Of a stretch of DNA of 64,000 bases, positions 33,759 to 43,492 are shown in pieces. Numbering within the stretch: position 1 is the first letter of the stretch; each line of letters starts with the position of its first letter. Location: the NCBI RefSeq assembly GCF_003121985.1, contig NZ_QEWP01000002.1, positions 124,001 to 188,000 of the forward strand, written 5' to 3'. The position numbers and the translations under genes were made by a program. Under the pieces are notes generated by a model. The model ran no database searches, was not told the origin of the DNA, and worked only from the letters and a program-made list of their open reading frames with translations. This DNA is from Marinilabilia rubra (GTDB lineage: Bacteria; Bacteroidota; Bacteroidia; Bacteroidales; Marinilabiliaceae).

Positions 33759-34493
33759 ATGAAACGAATCATTATCCCCCTCCTAATTCTCTTGCTTGCG
33801 AGCTGTGCTGAACTAACCCAGGTAGTTAACAAAATGGATACCAACCGCCCTCTAACACAAAATGAAGTCGTTAGCGGCCTGAAACAAGCACTTAAAATTG
33901 GTGCTGATTCTGCCTCTTCTATTCTTTCGGTAAAAAATGGTTATTACCGCGATCAATTGGTTAAGATTACTCTGCCCCCCGAAGCCGAAACAGTAACAAA
34001 AAACATTTCCAGACTTCCGGGAGGTGAAAAGTTAGTGGAAGATGTAATTTTACGAATTAACCGTTCAGCTGAAGCAGCTGCTAAAGAAGCAGCGCCTGTT
34101 TTTGCAAGGGCCATTACTGAGATGACCATTCAGGACGGGTTTGAAATACTTGGAGGGAAGAAAGATGCTGCGACACAATACCTAAAACAAAAAACCTACA
34201 AGCAACTCTATCAACTTTACCAGCCAAAAATCAAAAAAAGTCTGGACAGGGAAATTGTTGGTAACATTTCCACCAATGAATCCTGGGAATCCCTGGCCGG
34301 TCAGTGGAATAAAATTGCAGGGTCATTCATTGGAGAAATGGCCGATTTGAAAGAGGTTGAAACACAACTTGACCAATACTTAACCGACAAAGCTCTGGAA
34401 GGATTATTCATCAAACTTGCCCTGGAAGAAGCAAAAATAAGGAATGATCCTGCCGCAAGAGTTACAGATCTTTTGAAAAGGGTATTTGGGTAA
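33759..34493 (+). CDS. DUF4197 lipoprotein
   Basis: A 244-residue DUF4197 protein with a lipoprotein signal (LLLASC, lipidation at Cys16). The family's NEVVSGLKQALKIGADSA and KNGYYRDQLVKITLPPEA segments are present, then AAPVFARAITEMTIQDGFEILGG near residue 115-137. It is probably anchored in the outer membrane and has no known function. It lies 19 bases after the YgiQ gene and so likely shares its transcript. Its stop abuts the convergent radical SAM gene with no base between. Confidence 0.88.
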   Translation: MKRIIIPLLILLLASCAELTQVVNKMDTNRPLTQNEVVSGLKQALKIGADSASSILSVKNGYYRDQLVKITLPPEAETVTKNISRLPGGEKLVEDVILRINRSAEAAAKEAAPVFARAITEMTIQDGFEILGGKKDAATQYLKQKTYKQLYQLYQPKIKKSLDREIVGNISTNESWESLAGQWNKIAGSFIGEMADLKEVETQLDQYLTDKALEGLFIKLALEEAKIRNDPAARVTDLLKRVFG

Positions 34494-35330
34494 TCACTTC
34501 TGAAACAAACGTCCTTGCCAGGTATTTCGTTCCTTCATGCGTTTGCGGACAATCTCGACAAGTTGAAAATTTTTAAGTCCCCATCGGGGAGCCAAAAGCA
34601 AACGCTGAGGGGCTTGGCTGGCCAGTCGCTCTACAATTATTTCGGGATTTAACCTCTCCAAAAATTCAATAACCAGATCAACATATTCATCAGCATCCAA
34701 AACTCTGAAGGTTGATGAATCTTTTTCGAAAGCCTTTCCCATGGCTGATCCTTTCACATATTGCAGCTGGTGAAGCTTTAAATAGTTAAGGGGCAAATCA
34801 GACAGAACGTCTGCGTGTGAAAGCATATCTTTATCAGTTTCCGCGGGTAACCCCATTATCAGGTGTCCCCCAACAGGCAATCCGGTGTTTTTTAGCTTGA
34901 ACATCGCCCTTTTCGTTTCTGCAAAGGTGTGTCCCCGGTTGATGCTTGCCAATGTTTTTTCATTGGTTGATTCAATCCCCAATTCCACCACCACATAGCT
35001 CTTTTTTTGCAGTTCCGAAAAATAAGCAATCAAATCATCCGGGAGACAATCGGGACGAGTTCCTACAACAATTCCGGTAATTTTAGGATGAGCAAGCGCT
35101 TCCTCATATAGCTTTTTCAATTCGTCCAGAGGAGCGTAAGTATTAGTGTATGCCTGGAAATAGGCTAGATACAACTGATCTGGATAACGCTTTTTAAAAA
35201 AAGAAACACCAGTATTTATTTGATCTGTAATACTGACTTCCGGTTCGCAATAGTCTGGATTAAAAGTTTCATTATTGCAAAAAGTACAGCCCCCCACTCC
35301 CTTTTTTTTTTTCCATCGCGATTCGGACAC
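34494..35330 (-). CDS. TIGR01212-family (YhcC-like) radical SAM protein, main part after a frameshift
   Basis: A 278-residue frame starting at an out-of-place ATG just before an A11 tract. From GVGGCTFCNNETFNPDYC on it is the family core. It includes YLAYFQAYTNTYAPLDELKKLYEEAL, GTRPDCLPDDLI, VELGIESTNEKTLASINRGH and HLIMGLPAETDKDML. The true N-terminus, with the CPNRDG motif that provides the first cluster cysteine, is in another frame (35443 to about 35313). The two remaining cysteines (GGCTFC) are in this part, so the cluster is split between frames. The A run needs 9 or 12 bases to join them. The protein is predicted cytoplasmic, with a reaction not established for the family. Confidence 0.78.
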   Translation of the reverse strand: MSESRWKKKKGVGGCTFCNNETFNPDYCEPEVSITDQINTGVSFFKKRYPDQLYLAYFQAYTNTYAPLDELKKLYEEALAHPKITGIVVGTRPDCLPDDLIAYFSELQKKSYVVVELGIESTNEKTLASINRGHTFAETKRAMFKLKNTGLPVGGHLIMGLPAETDKDMLSHADVLSDLPLNYLKLHQLQYVKGSAMGKAFEKDSSTFRVLDADEYVDLVIEFLERLNPEIIVERLASQAPQRLLLAPRWGLKNFQLVEIVRKRMKERNTWQGRLFQK

Positions 35331-35443
35331 GTAAACCCCACATTAAGAGACAATTTCTGAACTCTTTGCTGAAATTTCCGCCTTAAAAAATTGCTGTAGT
35401 CATTAAATGGATTCTCGTGCCCCCAGGAAAATAATTCTGACAT
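35216..35443 (-). CDS. TIGR01212-family radical SAM protein, N-terminal fragment (frameshifted)
   Basis: A 75-codon frame whose first 45 codons are the family N-terminus, WGHENPFNDYSNFLRRKFQQRVQKL and VGFTCPNRDG, the usual opening of YhcC-like proteins. It reads through an A11 tract (plus-strand T run 35302-35312) into unrelated sequence and stops. Only the part before the tract is authentic; the tail is out of frame. Confidence 0.65.
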   Translation of the reverse strand: MSELFSWGHENPFNDYSNFLRRKFQQRVQKLSLNVGFTCPNRDGKKKREWGAVLFAIMKLLIQTIANRKSVLQIK

Positions 35444-35511
35444 GAAATTTTTTGTGCAAATATAACCTGTTTAATCAACAATCAAATCCATACAATAAAT
35501 CCTAAAGTTTT

Positions 35512-35691
35512 TAGCCTGCTTTATTCATGAATTATTGTAATGAGAGGTTCAAATATCAGGAAATACAATCAACCGCAAATAAAATGAATGCAGGAAATAA
35601 TAAATTATTTTTAAATCCATTTTGGTGAGGACGGTTGTATTTCACAGATAGTTGTGCATCGGAATAAATTATTTGTGAATAAAGCAGGCTA
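35512..35691. repeat. 180-bp inverted-repeat element, copy 1
   Basis: Perfect 16-bp terminal inverted repeats TAGCCTGCTTTATTCA (35512-35527) and TGAATAAAGCAGGCTA (35676-35691). An inner stem pairs AAATACAA (35561-35568) with TTGTATTT (35635-35642), and a central one pairs AAATAAT with ATTATTT. A second, gapless-aligning 180-bp copy lies at 61543-61722. It occupies the 319-base non-coding gap between cheB and the radical SAM gene, 68 bases upstream of the latter. There is no coding capacity. Confidence 0.85.
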
Positions 35692-35762
35692 GAAGAAAGG
35701 AATCGACAAGCAAACGCTAGAACGGCAGAAGAGACGGTAAAATAAGGGTAAACAAACAGAAA

Positions 35763-36836
35763 TTACCGGGCCTTTTTAACAAGTGTAAAAGCAATATTAT
35801 CCAAAGGGACTACCTGGCTAACAGCTCCCAACTTAATCGCTTCGTGGGGCATTCCAAACACAACACAGGATTTTTCATCCTGTGCAATAGTATAAGCACC
35901 GGCATTCTTCATTTCCAAAAGACCATGGGCCCCATCATTGCCCATACCGGTCATTATAACGCCTACAGAATTAGCACCGGCACAATAAGCTGCAGACCGA
36001 AATAGCACATCCACACTGGGCCGATGACGATTGACCAATTGACCATTCGTGACTTCCACAAAATATCTTGCCCCACTTCGCTTTAGTAGGGTGTGTTTAT
36101 TACCGGGGGCAATCAATGCTCGGCCACGGATAACAGTGTCATTGTTTTGAGCCTCCTTTACCGAAATGTCACAAATCTCATTTAACCGGTTGGCAAATGA
36201 CCTGGTAAAATGCTCAGGCATATGTTGAACAATCACTAAACCGGGACTGTCATGAGGCAGACTTTGAAGAATATGAACTAAAGCCTCTGTTCCTCCGGTT
36301 GAAGCCCCAATTACAACCACTTTCTCGGTGGTTTTAATCATACTGCCCCGCTGCTTATTTGCGGGAATAACGGCATCGGCAGTAAATTTTGGTTCAACTT
36401 TGATTACAGGGAGAGCCGGTCTTTTCTTCCGCGGTCTGGAGAGAGAGGCAGCATAAATGATATCACAAATTTTTATCCGGGATTCTTCAAAAAAAGCTTT
36501 GGTATCCATTTGAGGCTTGGTAATTATTTCCACTGCTCCTAATTCTAAAGCCTTAAGACCAGTTTCTGTGCCCTTTTGAGTCAAACTGGAAATTATTACA
36601 ACGGGAAGAGGATGCTGAGACATTATTCGTTTCAGGAATGTCAATCCGTCCATTCTGGGCATCTCAACATCAAGAGTGATCACATCAGGAGCCTGTTTCA
36701 GCATTTTGCGGGCAGCGGCATAAGGATCAGAAGCGGTAGCCATTACCTCCAACCGTCTGTCAGATTCAATAATAGCTGTCAATGTTTGTCTTACCACTGC
36801 TGAATCATCAACAACCAGGACTTTAATCTTTCCCAT
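35763..36836 (-). CDS. cheB: Chemotaxis protein-glutamate methylesterase
   Basis: A 357-residue CheB. The receiver domain (1-125) has the acidic pair DD at 10-11 and phosphorylated Asp56 in [11 protein letters not shown]. After a linker (125-170) comes the methylesterase domain with [10 protein letters not shown] (Ser179), QHMPEHFT (His205) and [11 protein letters not shown] (Asp301), so the triad is complete. It removes methyl groups from chemoreceptor glutamates and gives adaptation when phosphorylated by CheA. It is the last gene of the chemosensory run, 84 bases after cheR. Confidence 0.95.
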   Translation of the reverse strand: MGKIKVLVVDDSAVVRQTLTAIIESDRRLEVMATASDPYAAARKMLKQAPDVITLDVEMPRMDGLTFLKRIMSQHPLPVVIISSLTQKGTETGLKALELGAVEIITKPQMDTKAFFEESRIKICDIIYAASLSRPRKKRPALPVIKVEPKFTADAVIPANKQRGSMIKTTEKVVVIGASTGGTEALVHILQSLPHDSPGLVIVQHMPEHFTRSFANRLNEICDISVKEAQNNDTVIRGRALIAPGNKHTLLKRSGARYFVEVTNGQLVNRHRPSVDVLFRSAAYCAGANSVGVIMTGMGNDGAHGLLEMKNAGAYTIAQDEKSCVVFGMPHEAIKLGAVSQVVPLDNIAFTLVKKAR

Positions 36837-36920
36837 CTAAAAGCCTTTTCTAAACTGTTACCTGTTTAAATAAAAATAGAAATAATTGCCTGCATCGGCA
36901 AACAAAACCAAGGATCTTTA

Positions 36921-37772
36921 TTATTCTAATTTTCTAAAAACCGTAGGCCTGATACTTGCTAAAGGAAGGTTCATATCAATCAACGATTCCGAGTGTCCAA
37001 TAAACAAAAAACCGCCTGGTTTAAGATGACGAAGAAGTTTCAAAATAACTGCTTTCTGGGTTGGCCGGTCAAAATAGATAAGCACATTTCTGCAAAAAAT
37101 GACATCAAATCGCTCAGGCACCTTAAAGGTAGCGTCCATGAAATTGATGCGACTAAACTGAACTTTCTTTCTAATCTCAGGGACCACTTTATATAAGTTT
37201 TTACTTTTATCCCTGCTTCGCATAAAGTATTTGTGCAAATAATATTTGGGGACAGGTGCAATTCTTTTGTCGGAGTAAATAGCATTAATGCCCATTTGAA
37301 GAACAGCAGTCGAAATATCACTGGCCCGGACCAAAAAATCATTGGGATAACCTTTTTTTAGAAAATTGTCCACAACCATAGCAATATTATAGGGTTCTTC
37401 TCCGCTGGAGCAGCCTGCACTCCATATTCGCACCGGTTGATCAGAATTTCCCTTAACAAACTGAGGCAAAACAACATCAGTAAGCACATCAAAATGAATA
37501 GGTTCTCTGAAAAAATCTGTTTTATTGGTACTTACAGCATCAATCATGTGTATAAGCTCCACTGCGAAGCCTTCCTTACTAACAACATGACGGGTGTAAT
37601 CTGAAAAAGAAGTAAGATTTAAGGCAGTAAGTCTTTTTTTAAGACGAGCCTGTAGCATTACTTTTTTGGCAACAGGCATTTTTATCCCTGTTTCCCGGGT
37701 AATGATTTCAGCCAAAGCAGAAAAATCTTTATCAGACAATTGAGCCTTATAAATGGTACTAATGGTTTCCAT
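36921..37772 (-). CDS. cheR: Chemotaxis protein methyltransferase
   Basis: A 283-residue CheR that methylates receptor glutamates with SAM. It has the N-terminal helical domain followed by KTDFFREPIHFDVL, the SAM-binding WSAGCSSGEEPYNIAM near residue 117-132, and FDVIFCRNVLIYFD near residue 230, all typical. The beta-subdomain that binds receptor C-terminal pentapeptides in Salmonella CheR should lie at about 150-195; such a tether is present on the receptor encoded upstream. It starts 278 bases after that receptor gene, behind a hairpin and a repeat copy, so its transcription may be partly independent. Confidence 0.93.
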   Translation of the reverse strand: METISTIYKAQLSDKDFSALAEIITRETGIKMPVAKKVMLQARLKKRLTALNLTSFSDYTRHVVSKEGFAVELIHMIDAVSTNKTDFFREPIHFDVLTDVVLPQFVKGNSDQPVRIWSAGCSSGEEPYNIAMVVDNFLKKGYPNDFLVRASDISTAVLQMGINAIYSDKRIAPVPKYYLHKYFMRSRDKSKNLYKVVPEIRKKVQFSRINFMDATFKVPERFDVIFCRNVLIYFDRPTQKAVILKLLRHLKPGGFLFIGHSESLIDMNLPLASIRPTVFRKLE

Positions 37773-37859
37773 TTTATTTCAAAAAAATAAGTCTATTACT
37801 CAATATTCCGTTAAACTTTTGCAATACATTCGTAACCAATTGTATACACCACACTCCAA

Positions 37860-37952
37860 CTTGGGGTAATTCACAGTTTTTCAGTGCCATACGATTCATA
37901 TTACATCTTAACTGACGTCAGGCAGGCAGGTATCTAAAACTCTAACGATCTA
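37860..37952 (-). repeat. Dispersed repeat family, copy C (partial, minus orientation)
   Basis: Read on the minus strand it begins TAGATCGTTAGAGTTTTAGA and continues with CCTGCCTGCCTGACGTCAG and ATGAATCGTATGGCACTGA. This matches the left half of the complete copy at 53064-53307. It lies in the 278-base gap between the receptor gene and cheR. Confidence 0.7.
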
Positions 37953-38017
37953 TTATTATTATTACAATCCACAGAATATCAGAGCAATAAATACATAACT
38001 CCCGAACTTTTTTTTAG

Positions 38018-38046
38018 AAAGTCTGCCGGTTGTTCCGGCAGACTTT
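38018..38046 (-). terminator. Hairpin after the chemoreceptor gene
   Basis: AAAGTCTGCCGG (38018-38029) pairs perfectly with CCGGCAGACTTT (38035-38046) around a 5-base loop, directly after the receptor stop. On the minus strand the run after it is A rather than T, so termination may be partial and cheR/cheB may still be reached. Confidence 0.6.
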
Positions 38047-38050
38047 AATT

Positions 38051-40132
38051 TTAGAATCTTTGAAAATCCTCATCGGAATGATTATCCCCCATATGCAAAT
38101 CTATACCCTGATTGGCACTTGCCTCCTCAGGTTCTTCATCATATTCTTTTTCCTCTTTCCGAGCAGAGGGGGCAGATTTCTTCATTGAGGTATTTTTAGC
38201 TTGTTTTTTCTTTCTTACAGCTTTTTTCCCCTGACCAATTTGAAAGTACGAAACTACCTCACGCATTTGCTCTGCCTGACCGGAAAGTTCTTCAGAGCTT
38301 GAGGCCATCTCTTCGGAGGCAGCAGCATTTTGCTGAATTACCTGATTCAACTGTTGAATAGCATTATTAATCTGATCAGCACCTGAATTCTGCTCCATAC
38401 TGGCAGCTGCAATTTCCTGTACAAGTTTGGCAGTTTTTTCAATATCCGGCACTATTTCTTCCAGTTGCTTACCTGCTTGTTCAGCTATTTCCACACCACT
38501 ACCTGATAGCTCATCAATTTCTTCGGCAGCAATTTGCGATCGTTCCGCAAGTTTTCTTACTTCTTCAGCCACCACTGCAAAGCCCTGACCATGTTCCCCG
38601 GCTCTGGCTGCTTCAACAGCAGCATTAAGTGCCAGAATATTGGTCTGATAAGCAATATCTCCAATAATAGAAACTTTGGCGGCAATTTCTTTCATTGACC
38701 TGGCAGTGGTATTGGTACTTTCACTGCCTTTTCTGATACCACCGGCAGCTTGCAGGGCAATTTTTTCAGTCTGCTGGGCACTATCAGTATTCTGCTGAAT
38801 ATTGGCCACCATCTGCTCCATGGAAGAGGAAATTTCTTCTGCCGAAGAAGCCTGCTCACTGGCTCCCTGAGACATCTGCTGAGAAGTAGAACTCATTTCC
38901 TGACTGGCACCGGTAATATTATCAGCACTACCTATCACATCGCCGATAATATTTCTCAGCTGTTCTACCATATGTTGCAATGCCCTGGCCAGCTGGCCAA
39001 TTTCATCCTTCCGCTCGGCATATTCATTTTCAATTTTTGAAGTAAGATTTCCTTCAGCAATATCTTCCGCAAAACTAACACCACGGTTAATACCACTGGT
39101 AATTGTTCTGGTAATAAAGTAAGAAAGCATTGAAGCCAATGCTAAACCAATAACGATAGCCAATATTATGAGCATATTACCTGATCGGAAAACCTGATCT
39201 CCATTTGCTATTTCTTCATGAGCTTGAACATCATTAATTCGCACAAGTTCCTTTATGTTTTCCATCACAAGATTATGATGTTCAGCTGACTCGCCTGTAA
39301 TGGCCGAACTCATCTCTGAAAATAGCTTATGGGCCTGCTGAGCTTCCTGATTAATAACAGAAAAATAATTAAAAACCTGGTCAGCTGCCGGCTTCATTTC
39401 TTCCTGGAAATATGTTCGCGCTTGATTTATATTCCCCTGATTTAAATTTACTTTTATCTCATGAACAGCATCGTGAAACTTATTGTGATACTGTCTCATA
39501 TCCCGAAGGTTAGCATTAATCGCGGCATTTTCTGTAGAAAAATCAGGCAGCCACTTCCCAAAGTTACAGGCTTTAGAATCGTCTCCACCTTCAAACGTCA
39601 TTCGATTATCCAGTGCTTCATTCACCTCAACCATAAGCACATAATGGTCTTTCATGAATTTCTCAAGATTCCTGGTAATCAATAAAGGATTGAGCAAATC
39701 AATATCAAGTAATCTTGAATGCATACGATCCACTTTCTGAATATTGAAATTTCTCCAAATCTCAATCTCTTTGCCTAATTTATTAATAATTGGTATTTCA
39801 TTTTCTGAATGCTTCATCTCATTGAACTTACCCTGTGCTTGTTTGTAGGCTTCTCTGTTTGATTGAATCTCCATAAGTATCTGCTCCCGCTCGTCACGAT
39901 CAGACTCATTATCCAACAATCTTATATAGCCCTTCTGAACACGTTCCAGATTAGCTTGCATAGCCCCCAGATGTTGTATTGCAGGCATATTTTCATCTCC
40001 AACATGGTGGAATGAATTCCCAATATTATTCATACTGATGATTCCGGTAAGACCGATAATCAGCCCTATAACAGACAATAATGCAAAGCCTGTCACTATT
40101 TTTTGACCTATTTTAAAATCTTTGAATTTCAT
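38051..40132 (-). CDS. Methyl-accepting chemotaxis protein with periplasmic CZB-type zinc-binding motif and CheR/CheB tether
   Basis: A 693-residue chemoreceptor. TM1 is at about 12-34 and TM2 at about 318-342. Between them is a helical ligand domain in which residues 163-220 carry the CZB zinc pattern: His163, Cys189 in CNFGKW, and His216/His220 in HNKFH. HAMP follows (about 342-395), then the coiled-coil signalling domain with the conserved tip [20 protein letters not shown] near residue 497-516. The C-terminus is a flexible acidic/basic tail ending in DFQRF, like the aromatic-x-x-Phe pentapeptides that dock CheR and CheB. It lies between cheW and cheR. Zinc-linked or redox sensing is inferred; CZB domains are usually cytoplasmic. 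Confidence 0.9.
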   Translation of the reverse strand: MKFKDFKIGQKIVTGFALLSVIGLIIGLTGIISMNNIGNSFHHVGDENMPAIQHLGAMQANLERVQKGYIRLLDNESDRDEREQILMEIQSNREAYKQAQGKFNEMKHSENEIPIINKLGKEIEIWRNFNIQKVDRMHSRLLDIDLLNPLLITRNLEKFMKDHYVLMVEVNEALDNRMTFEGGDDSKACNFGKWLPDFSTENAAINANLRDMRQYHNKFHDAVHEIKVNLNQGNINQARTYFQEEMKPAADQVFNYFSVINQEAQQAHKLFSEMSSAITGESAEHHNLVMENIKELVRINDVQAHEEIANGDQVFRSGNMLIILAIVIGLALASMLSYFITRTITSGINRGVSFAEDIAEGNLTSKIENEYAERKDEIGQLARALQHMVEQLRNIIGDVIGSADNITGASQEMSSTSQQMSQGASEQASSAEEISSSMEQMVANIQQNTDSAQQTEKIALQAAGGIRKGSESTNTTARSMKEIAAKVSIIGDIAYQTNILALNAAVEAARAGEHGQGFAVVAEEVRKLAERSQIAAEEIDELSGSGVEIAEQAGKQLEEIVPDIEKTAKLVQEIAAASMEQNSGADQINNAIQQLNQVIQQNAAASEEMASSSEELSGQAEQMREVVSYFQIGQGKKAVRKKKQAKNTSMKKSAPSARKEEKEYDEEPEEASANQGIDLHMGDNHSDEDFQRF

Positions 40133-40163
40133 GTCTCAAGTTTTTATTCATAAATTTTTTCCA

Positions 40164-40676
40164 TTATGACTCTTTTTCAAAAGCTTCTTTGGCGTCCTGT
40201 ATTTCTTTTATATTGATAAGATCATCAGATGAAATAACCAGGTCAATGTTCAAAACCATAAAGAACTTTTCATTTACCCGTGTCATTCCTGATATAAAAT
40301 CAGATCTGAATTTACTTCCAATACTGGGAGGAGGAAGGATTTCATCCTGTTTAACTTTTTGAACAGCCTGAACCGCATCAACAAGTAAGCCTACCACCAC
40401 CATTTCATTTTCAACCTCGGCCTCAACAACCAAAATACAAGTGGTTTTTGTCCATCCAGCTGGCTGCATGCCAAACTTTATTCGTAAATCAATAACCGGA
40501 AGAACTTTTCCTCTCAAGTTGATTACTCCCTTCATATAATCAGGAGCTCGAGGGACTTCCGTAACATCTCTCATTTCCAAAATCTTCTGAACCTTACCGA
40601 CATGTAAAGCAAAGATTTCGTCACCAAGTCTAAATGAGAGATAGGAATCAATCATCTTTTTGTTTTCCCTTTCCAT
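40164..40676 (-). CDS. cheW: Chemotaxis coupling protein
   Basis: A 170-residue CheW-domain protein that bridges receptors and CheA. The double SH3-like fold is recognisable from YLSFRLGDEIFALHVGKVQKI at the N-terminus, PRAPDYMKGVINLRGKVLPVIDLR in the middle, and VGLLVDAVQAVQKVKQDEILPPP. The C-terminus has the GMTRVNEKFFMVLNIDLVI strand. The length is normal. It lies 191 bases after cheA and 31 bases before the receptor gene on the same strand. Confidence 0.93.
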   Translation of the reverse strand: MERENKKMIDSYLSFRLGDEIFALHVGKVQKILEMRDVTEVPRAPDYMKGVINLRGKVLPVIDLRIKFGMQPAGWTKTTCILVVEAEVENEMVVVGLLVDAVQAVQKVKQDEILPPPSIGSKFRSDFISGMTRVNEKFFMVLNIDLVISSDDLINIKEIQDAKEAFEKES

Positions 40677-40867
40677 TTTAATTTGGTTTTAATTAACTGG
40701 TATTAAGTTGATGCACATGTATCTTCTTCAATTATTGAAAGCAATCAATAAAAGACTTAAAGAAAAGCTGGCAGACTATCTTTCCCACAAACAGTAAGTT
40801 TCCTACACGAGATTGGGCATTCCGGAAACATCAGCCTTCAGGCAATATTTATATAAATAAAAAAGGA

Positions 40868-42997
40868 CTAAAACCTTACAGCAGTGCACTCTTCTACAAT
40901 TGCATTGGTGTCAAGCACAAGAGCAATGGAGCCATCTCCCATAATTGTGGCAGCTGAGATTAATTTCTGACTGTGATATAGCTTTCCCAGTGGTTTTAAA
41001 ACAGCTTGTATCTTGCCTATTACAAAATCAACGGCCAATGCTATTTTTACTTCATTGTAGTTGATCACAATCATCTGCATTTTTTCAGGAGCTTTTCCCC
41101 CGGCCTTTAATTCTTTTCTCAAATCGAAAAAAGACATTTGGTTGCCTCCCAGGGAGATGATATTATTAAAGCTTTTCTCAATTTCTGATGCTTTCACCGG
41201 AAAAATGCGATCGGTTAAAGAAAGGGGAATAACATATTCCGTTTGATCAATTTTAACCAGCAAGCCATCAATTATAGATAAAACAAGGGGGAGAGTTATG
41301 GAAACAGTAGTTCCCTTCCCTTTATGGGAATCAATATTAACCTTTCCCCTAACAGCTTGAATATTTCGCATTACAACGTCCATTCCAACTCCCCTGCCCG
41401 ACAACTCAGTTATCTTTTCATTGGTTGAAAAACCCGATCTAAAAACCATATTCAGCATATCCTGTCGTGACAATTCCATATCTTCAGGAATAATACCTTT
41501 TTCAATGGCTTTAGCCTTTACTTTTTCAGGATCAATACCTGCCCCGTCATCACTTATTTCAATAATTACATTCGCCCCGCTATAAAAGGCTTTAAGGTGA
41601 ATAGTTCCTATCTCATGCTTCCCTTCTTTTCGCCTCTTATCTGGTGTTTCAATGCCATGATCGATACTGTTTCTTAGAATGTGTAACAAAGGATCGGTTA
41701 AACTCTCGATCATAGTTTTATCCAACTCCGTATCCAAACCTTCAGCTTTGAGATCTATCTTTTTTCCAACATCGTTGCTCACATCATGCACAAGACGTTG
41801 AAATCGTGTCAACAAGGTCTCAATTGGTATCAAACTAATGCTGAAGGTACTGTCGCGTAGTTGTGATGTAAGTTTCTGTACGGTTTCTGAAACAATTTTC
41901 AATTCAGGAATATGGTGTTGAGAGGCAATCATATTAAGCCGTTCCTGGGAGATAACCATCTCGCTAACAAGATTCATCAAATTATCAATCTTATCAGTAG
42001 ACACCCTTATGGAACTTGAAGTACGCCTTTTGCCATTTCCATTATTCCCTGCAGTACAAGAATTGTCCTTGTCGTGTTTTTGAGAAACAGATGAGGAAGA
42101 CTTTTCATCTGCATTGGCTTCGTGTAACTGTGAATTGACTTCTGTAATACTTTCTTCGTAATTTGAAGCAATGCTTACTATTTCGGAAAGGTCTACTTTT
42201 TTTTGACGTTCAGATAATTCTGACATTTTTGAAATGAATTGCTCACTACCAAACAAGTCCGAATTACTTATTTTATGAATTTCAAGAACGGCCTCATTCT
42301 CAACAAAAATAAAAACATCTTTTATCTCATTTATTCCTTTATCGGTAGCCAGAAATATATCCCAAAAAACATAAGAACTAACCGGATTAAGATTTTGCAA
42401 TACAGGAACAGACTGAACTCCGGGCATTGGTACCATCTGGCCGAGTTCTTTCAAATCATCCAGCAGATACAATAAATTGGTTCCGTTTTCTAAAATATCT
42501 GCTTGAGGATAAAAATGTATAAAATAGGTAGCTACACCATTGGGAGTATCTTGTTCCTCTTTTTCATTCCCGGAATGTCTGGCAACAGTTAATAGCATCT
42601 TTTCTGTTTCCTCTCTAACGACTGCGTCAATGGCCTTCTCCATTGACTTACATCTCTGCTTTAACTGATGGCCAACCTCCCCCGGTTCTTCCAGAAGATC
42701 TCTCAGAAGATCTACGGACTGCAGAGTAACAGCCAACAACTCCGAAGAAACACACAATTGACCAGAGCGAATCATCTCATATATATTTTCCATACGATGG
42801 GTGAATTCACTCAACCTGTCAAATCCAAACATGGCGCCTCCCCCTTTTAAAGAATGAAGAGACCGGAATACTCGCTCTACAAGTTCTTTGGCGTTAGGAG
42901 ATAACTCTAACGCCATTAACGCCTGCTCAAGATCGGCAATATTATCCAGAGCTTCGTCTATAAACTTGGTTTGGAAATTTTCATAGGAGTTGCTCAT
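40868..42997 (-). CDS. cheA: Chemotaxis histidine kinase
   Basis: A 709-residue CheA, the kinase that phosphorylates CheY and CheB. P1 (HPt) has His48 in SLHSLKGGGAMFG. A P2-like domain follows at about 165-260 (YFIHFYPQADILENGT), then a variable Ser/Asn-rich linker. P3 dimerisation helices come next (RVSTDKIDNLMNLVSEM). P4 is the ATPase with HILRNSIDHGIE, DDGAGID and GRGVGMDVV boxes. P5 is the CheW-like regulatory domain up to the end. The frame extends 14 codons upstream to 43039, but MSNSYENFQ at 42997 is the natural start. cheW follows; a single-domain response regulator lies just upstream. Confidence 0.93.
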   Translation of the reverse strand: MSNSYENFQTKFIDEALDNIADLEQALMALELSPNAKELVERVFRSLHSLKGGGAMFGFDRLSEFTHRMENIYEMIRSGQLCVSSELLAVTLQSVDLLRDLLEEPGEVGHQLKQRCKSMEKAIDAVVREETEKMLLTVARHSGNEKEEQDTPNGVATYFIHFYPQADILENGTNLLYLLDDLKELGQMVPMPGVQSVPVLQNLNPVSSYVFWDIFLATDKGINEIKDVFIFVENEAVLEIHKISNSDLFGSEQFISKMSELSERQKKVDLSEIVSIASNYEESITEVNSQLHEANADEKSSSSVSQKHDKDNSCTAGNNGNGKRRTSSSIRVSTDKIDNLMNLVSEMVISQERLNMIASQHHIPELKIVSETVQKLTSQLRDSTFSISLIPIETLLTRFQRLVHDVSNDVGKKIDLKAEGLDTELDKTMIESLTDPLLHILRNSIDHGIETPDKRRKEGKHEIGTIHLKAFYSGANVIIEISDDGAGIDPEKVKAKAIEKGIIPEDMELSRQDMLNMVFRSGFSTNEKITELSGRGVGMDVVMRNIQAVRGKVNIDSHKGKGTTVSITLPLVLSIIDGLLVKIDQTEYVIPLSLTDRIFPVKASEIEKSFNNIISLGGNQMSFFDLRKELKAGGKAPEKMQMIVINYNEVKIALAVDFVIGKIQAVLKPLGKLYHSQKLISAATIMGDGSIALVLDTNAIVEECTAVRF

Positions 42998-43105
42998 TAG
43001 TTTTTCTAATTTTACTTTTTTCCAATAATGAGTTTGCACATTATTTTAAATAACCATACAAACCTTTCTATTTCCATAAATTAAAAACAAACAATAAACC
43101 AAACG

Positions 43106-43492
43106 TCAACTAATGGAGGATTCAGGTGGGACGAGCTCCTGAACACGGGAAATAATTGTTTTAATGTTTATTGGTTTGGAGAAAAAATCATCGGCCCCTG
43201 CTTTCATAAGTGTTTCAATAGTATCGGGTTCATTGAGTGCCGAAACAATAACAACGGGTATATCAGCAAATTTTTTATTGGCCTTCAGGCGATCAAGCAT
43301 TTGAAATCCACTCACCTTTGGCATTAACAAATCCAGAAGTATAAGTTTGGGCTTCTCCTGATGAATTAACAACCACCCATCAGGGGCTGAGAGTGCTGTT
43401 TTGGTCTGGTACCCGACATCTTCCAAAAGCGCTTCCAATAAAACATTATTGGTTTCGGAGTCATCGATGATAAGAATATAGCTTTCTTTCAT
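43106..43492 (-). CDS. Single-domain response regulator (CheY-like)
   Basis: A 128-residue stand-alone receiver. The acidic pair is at 10-11 (IIDDSE), phosphorylated Asp54 is in ILLDLLMPKVSGF, the switch Ser/Thr is in VVIVSALNEPD, and Lys is in DDFFSKPIN. The open frame continues upstream to 43576, but MKESYILIIDD at 43492 is the normal beginning of a receiver. It lies between the hybrid kinase gene and cheA and could be the phosphoryl target of CheA or of the hybrid kinase. It has no DNA-binding domain. Two GTGA-N6-TCAC palindromes are in the gap upstream. Confidence 0.88.
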   Translation of the reverse strand: MKESYILIIDDSETNNVLLEALLEDVGYQTKTALSAPDGWLLIHQEKPKLILLDLLMPKVSGFQMLDRLKANKKFADIPVVIVSALNEPDTIETLMKAGADDFFSKPINIKTIISRVQELVPPESSIS

